Positions 55,895 to 64,000 of a stretch of DNA of 64,000 nucleotides are shown here, piece after piece (position 1 is the first letter of the stretch; each line of letters starts with the position of its first letter). A model generated the notes under the pieces. It searched no databases. It saw nothing but the letters and a program-made list of their open reading frames with translations, and had not been told where the DNA came from. The stretch is from Zygnema cylindricum (taxonomy: Eukaryota; Streptophyta; Zygnematophyceae; Zygnematales; Zygnemataceae): contig JBBHKE010000395.1 in the NCBI GenBank assembly GCA_037447655.1, forward strand, positions 183,948-247,947, read 5' to 3'. The translations under genes were made by a program, and so were the position numbers.

Positions 55895-56446
55895 TACACC
55901 GCCAATCGCTATTAGGGTATAAAACTCTAATTCGGTGCCCTTTAAAAAAAAAAAAAACCTGAAATACAATACATAATTCTATTTTTTCCATTATTCTAAT
56001 TAGGGTTTTTTTTTCAATTAGCGTTAATAATGAAGTACACTGCGATGGAAATAGTGTGGCGTACGGACATGGTTTCTCCGTACGAAATGGTACTTTTTTA
56101 TTACAAAGGCATAAAAAGACACTTAACATTATTGCGCACACATGTGAATGTGCACTGGAAGAAAGAGACGCAAACTCATCGACAAATATCATGTTCTCAT
56201 ATGTTCGTCCGTCGACCGTGTGAACAACGCGACGGCGTACGAATTGTTAAATTTTGTATGGTTACACATATTACTGTAGACATCGAAAGGGCAAGTATTT
56301 ATTATTCAGGACAACCCAAATTAAAGTTAGGGATTAATTAGTATATATATATTTTTTTCAAAAAAAAAAATCCCGATTAGTGTTGATAACACTAATTTTC
56401 TTTTTACGCTATTTATTCCTTTACTATAATAACGATTGGTGGTGTA
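55895..56446. mobile_element. TA-flanked MITE
   Basis: 552 bp. The ends match TACACC(G/A)CCAATCG. The interior is homologous in reverse to 61374-61929. Confidence 0.88.
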
Positions 56447-56940
56447 CTGTACAATACACCGCCAATCGTTATTAGCTTACATGTTTCTTTAGCGTATAGG
56501 AATAATTACAGTGATTTACGCTAATTAGGAATTTGAAAATTTAAAAAAAAACATACATTCTAATTGTTCACTAATGCTAATTTGGGTCATTGAAAAAAAT
56601 ATATGTCGGTCGCAAACATGCTAACACTAATATAGGTACATGTACAAAATCTGACAAATCGTACACAAATCGTATGTTCAGACAGTCGAAACGTGGTTGT
56701 TGGACGAATATGTGCGAACGTGATATTTGACAGCCCGATTTCATCCCCTTTTTAGAGCGTATATTCTCATGCGTCCGTGGTTACTATAACTCATTAATTA
56801 TACTTTTTCACTTAAAAAGGTACGTTTTTTTACGGTGGTGACACTGATCGTACACAACACTATTTAAAAGACAACGTACTTCCGTTTTGTACGATACTTA
56901 GAAAAAAACCCCAAATGGCGTAAAGAAAAAAACAGAATAA

Positions 56941-57646
56941 GGGTGAACTTCCATTAGAGGAAAAATGGGGTTGTTTACTGGACGCCGTACTATTTCGTAC
57001 ATATTCGTACCATTTTATTTTTTTTGTCAGACGAAACATGACGAAACATGTCTACTGGATGGCTCCAATATTATAGGCGTAAATTTCGACCGTTGGATTT
57101 TTCACTTTTTTAGATTCGCGAAGCAATCACGCACATCGTCCAGTGTGCAGAGACTCTCCTCGGGAGGAGAGTTCCTTCACACTGGTCGCGTACCATTGGT
57201 ACACGTGAAAATTAGAAAAAATATCCACCACAAACAGGCAATGTGAATCGAACACGTCGTACACGCCATGTGCCTTCCGCCACGGTGTATGAAGGTCGAC
57301 CGAAATATCTTCGCACGCTCCTTCTGACATCCGCTGACCTTAAAAGTTTGCGGCGCCTTTTTGACATTCTGTTCCGAAATTTTGATTTTCAATTTCAAAA
57401 TTAAAATCTGGTCGCAAAATTTTCGTACGAGTCGTTAACAACCTCCACCCGTACCAATATTACGTACATATTTTCAGCTTAGAATAATATTTATAGATTT
57501 TAAGAATCTGAAAACTAACCTACGTGGCGCCAATCATAATTGAGAAACGATGTCTACTGGCACGACATAATGGAAGGCCGTGCCAGTAAACACTAGAAAT
57601 AGATGTATCCGCATGTTTACTCGGACCGCCTAATGGAGAACAGGCC
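56941..57646. mobile_element. Harbinger-like MITE M1
   Basis: Starts GGGTGAACTTCCATTAG and, inverted, GGCCTGTTCTCCATTAGG; TAA on both sides (56938-56940, 57647-57649). Confidence 0.8.
57140..57185. other. Hairpin in M1
   Basis: CCAGTGTG/CACACTGG outer stem and ACTCTCCTC/GAGGAGAGT inner stem, separated by symmetrical 5-base internal loops. The terminal loop is GG. Confidence 0.88.
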
Positions 57647-57649
57647 TAA

Positions 57650-58351
57650 GGGTGAACCTCTATCAAGCGAAAAGTGGGGTTGTTTACTTTAAAAAGTGTA
57701 TTTTCGTACAAATCCAACTCATTGCCGTACAGGGCCGTACTTTTTTTTATATAAAACAAGATTACAAGAGATTCGTCAAGATTCTCCAAACTTTTGGGCG
57801 ACAACTTCGACCGTCCGATTATTAGTTTTCGAAGCAAAAGATCACTTCTTCTAGTGATTCGCTAGTGTCCTCAAGGATGACAGTAGCCAATCACCGGATT
57901 TGTGAACTGTTTACGCGTGGAAAGGTCACGTTCGAGTCGCGGGCCTTCGGAAATTTGCCACGCGCCTTATCAAATCCCAAGGAAAACTACGAGAAAATAT
58001 TTGTCGAAGAATGTGTTGTGACGCCACCTCCACTATCCGTTGACATCCGGAATTTGCGGCGCCACGGCGTAACACGAACGACAAACTAACCACAAAAAAG
58101 GACAAAACACGAACGTACAAATTGTACATTCATGTAATTTGATTTTGCGGCTGGATGTACGGATATGAATTCAGATAATGTGCTTTTGGAATCTTTGACA
58201 TGCAAAACATGAACCTACGTGCATCTAATCGAAAAAATGCACGTACGCGATAGATTTTATGCTGAGACGACTTGATGGAGAAGTGAACGCAATATTACTG
58301 CCAGTTAACGTATCCGTACGATTACTGTTGGCGCCTGATGGAAAAGCGGCC
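57650..58351. mobile_element. Harbinger-like MITE M2, in tandem with M1
   Basis: Starts GGGTGAACCTCTATCAAG, ends (inverted) GGCCGCTTTTCCATCAGG. It shares one TAA with M1 and has another at 58352-58354. Confidence 0.8.
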
Positions 58352-58399
58352 TAAGTTATGCTATTTGAGAATTTGAAAAAAAAAAGCGGGATGTAATTA

Positions 58400-59242
58400 G
58401 TAGTGTTGTGTATCGGTAAGGATTTGTCGATAACCGATATGGGCCTTTTTTCGGGGACCCGATAATCGATATATTGGTACGATATATCGATATCGGTCTT
58501 ATTGCCGATAACGATAACTATCGGCGATAACTTTACAAGCCGTACAGATAAATGTACGACATGTACACTCAACTGTACGTCTTATTCCCCCGACGCGTCC
58601 TACTCATAACCCCTGAGGTACCTACCATTCAGATCATTTGTACAAGCCGAAAGTACAGTAGCCGGCATAAGATGTGTACAGATTTAGTACGGCTCCAGTT
58701 AAAACGATGTACCTTTCACATCCGACGCCGTGGCTTTGTCCCTTTATTTTTTGGGATCCACTAGAAACCTGTCACGTGTCAATCCGTCGGCTTTTTTGGC
58801 AAAAGCCGCCAAAAAATCCATTCCGAGATACCGCACCTCATGCTGACCGTCCGCTCGTATTTTCTCATTGAATGTCGTCCGTTCGATTCCGGCGCGCGCA
58901 TAATGTTATTTTGCATCCGTTGTACTTTGTGTCCGCCGTCTTTTTACCGTTCCATGATAATCAGTTTATCGGTACAATTCCATACGCTCCCGTAAAATTT
59001 ATGTTCAGTTAACCGCCCAAAAAGTACTACAAAGTGCAACGTATTTTTTCATCAAATTCCGTACATTTCCCGTAAACAACAGTACATTTCTCGTAAATTT
59101 ACCGTACATTTTACTGTACAGAAAGCACTCCAGACAGAAAGTACAGAAAGTACAAATATATCGGGACCGTTGACCGTTCGATAACCGATAACTATTGGTA
59201 TCAGTGTTATCGCGATAAGTTTTTTACCGATACACAACACTA
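58400..59242. mobile_element. hAT-like element S
   Basis: 843 bp with 18-bp or longer inverted ends TAGTGTTGTGTATCGGTAA and a perfect 8-bp duplication GTAATTAG (58392-58399, 59243-59250). Subterminal regions are rich in TATCG/CGATA words. No transposase frame seen. Confidence 0.9.
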
Positions 59243-59289
59243 GTAATTAGTATACATTACGCTAATAGCGATTGGCGGTGTAGCGCTTT

Positions 59290-60066
59290 AACGTGTCTCT
59301 CCATGTACTTGTAACTTAGCGAACTTACTTTGTATTTTAGCGCAGATTCTCCGTACACGGTTTTCTAGGTGTCCCCTTGTGTAACAACGAAATTGTCACA
59401 TAAGGGTGTGACGATTGTATGCGTCGACAATGTCGTCAAAGTCTACAATCTGTGATGAGGCACCGGATTATTCCAAATTGCTTCTGACGTCGCATTGCTT
59501 TGCGTGACATTTGTAGACGTCTAACCTTTCAAGTTTCAACCCTTTATCCTTGATGTTGTCCATGGCTGAAGAAGTGTCATTTCCGCTGCCTTTCCTGTAC
59601 GGCTGCCTCTTTGGCAATTTCCACGCGCATTCTATCTCTATTCTTACCTCCTTTGCCCAAAGATTTGCATACTGCGGATTGTTGTAAGATGCTAAGGAGG
59701 TGGACTACTGCATGGAAGTGGAGGTCCAAAAGCCATGCAAATTTGTTTTCCGTACACATGCCTGACGAGGCGTTCAAAACAGCGTGCACTCTCCGCCGTG
59801 CAAGAATGTACAAAGCGTGAAACGTGCGATTCGCTGCTCGGATGTCACTTCGCTTTCCAACGGACGCGCAGGCTGGGTTAAGTTTGAGGATTGAGCTGGC
59901 ATGACGTGGCAATAGGTCGGGAAAGGGAAGGCGCCAAAATTAGGTGTTCCTTAGTTTCAGGATGACGTCAGCTGTACTTCAATTCTTACACTTTCCTCGT
60001 GTAGCAGAAGCTTTTCTCTTTGCAGCATTAATTTTTCGACCTATTTTCGCACATGGGCACATAACC
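59290..60066. mobile_element. Harbinger-like element Q (L family, inverted)
   Basis: Inverse of P over most of its length. Its ends lie beside TTA and TAA: CGTGTCTCTCCATGTAC and, inverted, GGTTATGTGCCCATGTG. Confidence 0.75.
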
Positions 60067-61373
60067 TAATTAAGAGTACGGACGCAATGATAATTCGTAC
60101 ATGTACAAGCTGTCCGTTGAAACAACGCGACGACCCAAATTGAGGAGAAATGGCTTACCTTCAAGTACAGCTGTCCACAGGTACAACGCGACAATCTCCC
60201 AAACAGGACAACATAACACGATCGTACGGCAACCATATGCCTACACGTTTCGCTTGATCTCGCAAAAGTACAGAAAATTTGTTGCTAGTGTGAACATGCC
60301 GTTAGAACACCACCATAGGATTGCTTGGGGAGTCTACAATCTGACCGTCAAAAATCATGACAGTCTTGTCTTCTTCCGACGATCTGATTGCCTCTCCAGG
60401 CTGGTGACGGCCGGCAAATCACATTGCTGAATGCAGTCAACCTATTCGCCGCTTACGGAAAAGGCTAGACGGTTCCCTTCCATTCACATGTACATTTTTG
60501 GTATCTAGCGAAACCGGCACAAAGGTGTCGGGTGTCTGGGGGTGGCAGTACGGCCAATCATTGCATAAAAAACTTTGTTTTTTGCCGTTCCTTCGAAGTT
60601 TCCTACAAGGGCCTTCGGAGACTATTTGGATCGTAGGCATTCTGGAAAACGTACGGACGTACGGTATGTGAGGAGATATTCCTGTGAATAACGCGATGGT
60701 TTTGCCATCATAGTACAATAATCATCGAGTCGTAAATTATTGACGCCAAAAAACTAAACAAACGTACACAAAAAAACAAACTTGCACTTTACAAATAGTG
60801 TGTCAAATCTACGCGACACACGCACCCCAATGGTGAAGTTGTGAAAGGCAGCTTACGCATGAGACAAAAATACATAGAAACATCCACGCCGAATTACTAA
60901 TTTTTACAGTTGTGTATCAAACTGGCACTGTTTGTTTTCAAACCGGCGTTGTTTTAAGGGAATTGATCATGGCAGTGACTGTTTTGGTTGCGCACAGTCA
61001 CGTCATTTTGTCAAAAAATGTACTTTTGAAGTACACATTGGTACAAGTAAAGTACCGTTGAGTCTAAATTTGACGGTCAATCGGTTGGACAGTTTTGACT
61101 TTCAAAACATTTCAACCGCTTAAACGTTTGCCGCGCTTGCGAACGTCGACCGTCATAATAAAATTAGCAACTCACACGACCGGCGAACGTTTACGGTAAC
61201 AAAACTGCGGCAACCACATGTAAATAAAAGTGTTGTAGACAATCACTTTTTGTCGTTACGTGAGTTCCACGGTGAGAGCATGTTGGATAACCGCAAAATT
61301 GAAATTTAGTCGTATAAGCGTTACATTTAATTTAGACACAAATTGAAACGATCCTCTTTAAACTTAAGTACAG
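60067..61373. other. Intergenic region, nothing recognised
   Basis: Several short open frames, none with a recognisable domain or a conserved copy elsewhere in the window. Confidence 0.4.
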
Positions 61374-61929
61374 TATACCGTCAATCGCTAATAGAGTAAA
61401 GGAAAAAATAGCGTAAAAAAACATTTAGTGTTATTAACACTAATCGGGAAACATTATTTTTTGAAAAAAATATATATATACTAATTAATCCCCAACTGTA
61501 ATTTGGGTTGTCCTGAATAATAAATACCCGCCCTTTCGATGTCTATAGTAATATGTGTATCCGTACAAAATCTGACAATTGGTACGCCGTCGCGTTGTTC
61601 ACACGGTCGACGGACGAACATATGAGAACGTGATTTTTGTCGACGAGTTTGCTTCTCTTTCTTCCAGTGCACAATCACATGTGTGCGCAATAATGTTAAG
61701 TGTCTTTTTATGCCTTTGTAATTGAAAAAGTACCATTTCGTACAGAGGTTCCCTGTCTCTACGTCACACTATTTCCATCGCAGTGTACTTTCCTTATTAA
61801 CGCTAATTGAAAAAAAAACCCTAATTAGAATAATGGAAAAAATAGAATTATGGATTGTATTTCAGGTTTTTTTTTTGAAAAAATGGCACCGAATTAGCGT
61901 TTTTTACTCTAATAGCGATTAGCGGTGTA
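61374..61929. mobile_element. TA-flanked MITE
   Basis: 556 bp. Ends TATACCGTCAATCGCTAATAGAG and (inverted) TACACCGCTAATCGCTATTAGAG. Inserted in hAT copy R2. Confidence 0.85.
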
Positions 61930-62267
61930 CCGTGTAAGATTTGCGACGCTTGTCGTGTTCCCTAATATTTGCGAAATGAATAGTGTTACTGCCGTGTCCG
62001 ATTTGCAACGCTAACCAGGATGTCACCTACTTCCACGATACCAAATAGTACAGAGTACAATAATGTTGGATTGTATGGACAATACAAAATTTTCATTTTT
62101 TTTGGTTTTTTGGTTGACCGACCGTAACCGACCGTTTTTTTTTTTTGTGAATCAACCGACCGCAACTGCCCGACACTCAAAATTTGGCAACCAAATCCGT
62201 TCTGGATCCGGCGCCGGCGGTCAGTTAACGGTTGGTCACGGTTTCGGTTGACCGTTTACGACCTCTG
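61930..62267. mobile_element. hAT-like element R2, partial and inverted
   Basis: Matches the first half of R1 in reverse (CAGAGGTCGTAAACGG end at 62267, CGGTCGGTTA-type words, TTGGATTGTATGGACAATAC). It lacks the MITE that R1 carries. Confidence 0.82.
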
Positions 62268-62370
62268 GTCGAAATAGCTATTAACGCTAATTGCGATACA
62301 CAGTGTAATTTTACGACGCGATTTTGGAAAAATATCGTGTCTGCCGTTACTCCTATAGCAAACGCCACAT

Positions 62371-62587
62371 TACACCGCGAATCGCTATTGCAATAGCGTT
62401 AACAAATACTAAGTGTTAAAAAACCATTAGTGTGATTAACGCTAATTGGGAATTCGGGGATTTTTAAGGAAATTAGTCACTCTAATTTGGCTTTTAGGGT
62501 TTTTTTATTCACTCTATTTAAAAATTTGGGTAAAACTTTGGCGGCGCCAAATTAGTGTGATTCATGCTAATAGCGATTCGCGGTGTA
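62371..62587. mobile_element. TA-flanked MITE, short form
   Basis: 217 bp with ends TACACCGCGAATCGCTATT and the inverse ending GCGATTCGCGGTGTA. Confidence 0.9.
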
Positions 62588-62599
62588 CAGTACACGTCA

Positions 62600-63290
62600 C
62601 TAAAGTGCAACATATCGATTCCGCCTTTGCTTAAACTGGATCCAGGAATGGGTTGTGTCCAATGGTTGATGAGCCGTACACAACATGGAACATGGATTTG
62701 ATTCTCCACGTTTATGGGCTTAAACGTGGACCGTTGGATGCATAATCGGATACACCATCGTCTAACACTTTCACTTCGCAACAAGTGGCCTGGAATAGGT
62801 CAATTCTAAGCGCCTGAAAGAATAGCATTGTGCCTCATGGAAAAGTGAACAAATATCCATGACTAGTGTGCGACCAGGTGGGTACACGTCACATATGACA
62901 TGTGCCTTCCGCCAGAGAGGATGCGAGGCCACCTGAAGCCGCAATAAAATCTTTGACGGAGATATTGTTTCACGCTTCTGTCGCCATCCACTAACCATTT
63001 TGACATTTTCGTGCGCTTAAACAAATCTTCAGTTTCATCCGCCCGTACAAATTTTATTCAATGCGTCGTACGGTCACTTTTTACCTTCGCTAGTAACAAA
63101 TATGTGGTAACGATTTGTTGTTAGAGATTTTTTGAAGATTATTAGAATCGTATTCATCTATTACATGGACCAATCAAAACGTGCCACACAAATAAAATCT
63201 CGGTTACTGAGACGACACAATGGAACATTCGCTTCATTAAACGATTTTTTGACGTTTACTAAGACCGCGTAATGGAACAACGCTCTTAGC
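62600..63290. mobile_element. M-family element M3, limits uncertain
   Basis: Shares CATGTGCCTTCCGCCA, GACCGTTGGAT and the end GTAATGGAACAACGCTCTTA with M1. Contains the hairpin CCACGTTTA/TAAACGTGG at 62706-62729. Confidence 0.65.
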
Positions 63291-63394
63291 TGAATTGGAA
63301 CATACACATTTGTATTTCGTGACAGTCAGCCCCGATCGGTTCAGTTCAGTTTGGTTTGGCCACAAATTGATCCAAAGCGAACTAAACAGTAAAG

Positions 63395-63615
63395 TACATC
63401 GCAAATCGTTATTAGCGTAGAAGTTTTTTTAGCGTATATGAATAATTACCGTTATTAACGCTAATTGGGAATTCGAAAATTTTCAAAGAAATCATTTACT
63501 CTAATTATAAATTAGGGTATTTTTTAAATAGTAAGAATAATTTAATTTGAGAATTTGGGAAAAATTCGGGGGAACCGAACTAACGTTCAATACGCTAATA
63601 ACGATTCACGGTGTA
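63395..63615. mobile_element. TA-flanked MITE, short form
   Basis: 221 bp. TACATCGCAAATCGTTATTAG left, inverse TACACCGTGAATCGTTATTAG right. Confidence 0.88.
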
Positions 63616-63986
63616 CTGTACAGCAAGTAACAAACATTGGAAATTTTGAACCAAAACAAACCGTTGGATTCTGTAATAACCAGTGCACCCCAGATGGGTT
63701 ACATGTCACTGCAAACCGAGCCGATTCCTAACAGCTTGTACTGAGCAGACCAAAACATGGAATGAATTATATCCGATTGTCTACAGTTAGAAACGTTGTT
63801 TCAATGCTTAGGATGGAGAAATCATCCGGAAACAAAAAGAGAAAAAAACAAGCAAACATTTAGAGACATAACGGTCAAAAGATAATAGGTTAAGTATAAC
63901 AAATTACATAAACAAGACAACACCAGTTAAATAAAGTATCTCATCAATTAACTATAGAACATGACTGCCAACAACCCAACTACGAA

Positions 63987-63996
63987 NNNNNNNNNN
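63987..63996. other. Assembly gap (10 N)
   Basis: Ten N, then AGCT. A round-number gap, so the true distance is unknown. Confidence 0.99.
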
Positions 63997-64000
63997 AGCT

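Larger units (their letters stand above)
56455..59282. mobile_element. TA-flanked MITE carrying three nested elements
   Basis: Left TACACCGCCAATCGTTATTAG, right GCTAATAGCGATTGGCGGTGTA. After removing M1, M2 and S the remainder aligns end to end with the inverse of 46485-47026. Confidence 0.88.

Noticed and set aside
56126-56341. A roughly 70-residue frame conserved with 61481-61690
   Set aside because: Both lie inside copies of the same MITE. Most differences between them change the amino acid, so the shared frame reflects DNA homology, not protein selection.

Overview
This window looks like transposon-packed nuclear DNA of a streptophyte, probably a land plant. The strongest evidence is a spliced WRKY-type transcription factor gene (minus strand, 41175-44861) and exons of a CG-1 (CAMTA-type) DNA-binding domain (minus strand, 35812-38186). 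I cannot name the species. No bacterial-style operons, rRNA genes or CRISPR arrays are visible, and a 10-base assembly gap sits at 63987-63996.

Left half, 1-35469: almost entirely degraded Ty1/copia LTR retrotransposons inserted into each other. Element H (plus) was hit by B (minus), B by C (minus), and C's LTR by A (plus, 1480-7691, target duplication GTCTT). H was hit again by E (plus, 15870-20691, target duplication CTCTC). Further right are F (minus), a solo LTR J, D (minus) and I (minus, itself hit by D). All are pseudogenised by stops, frameshifts or deletions. Wherever the LTR end can be placed (A-E, H, I and solo LTR J), the gag start codon appears to lie inside the LTR. In the six with an interior attached (A-E and I), the primer-binding site follows at once, is read as gag codons, and matches the anticodon arm of initiator tRNA-Met (half-tRNA priming) rather than the usual tRNA 3' end.

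Middle, 35470-45300: a gene-bearing island. It holds the CG-1 fragment, whose intron carries three transposons, an orphan GC-rich coiled-coil terminal exon on the opposite strand (38421-38849), and the WRKY gene. The WRKY domain has a WHKYGQK core and a C-X7-C-X23-H-X-H finger, followed by eleven tandem nine-residue repeats and an acidic tail.

Right half, 45300-64000: no convincing genes. It is dense with short non-autonomous DNA transposons of at least three kinds: a TA-flanked family (at least twelve copies between 36.9 and 63.6 kb), TAA/TTA-flanked Harbinger-like families, and hAT-like elements with 8-bp duplications. They are nested up to three deep, and two related copies act as empty-site controls that define the insertions. 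The window therefore shows a sharp switch from class I elements on the left to class II elements on the right, with the genes at the boundary.
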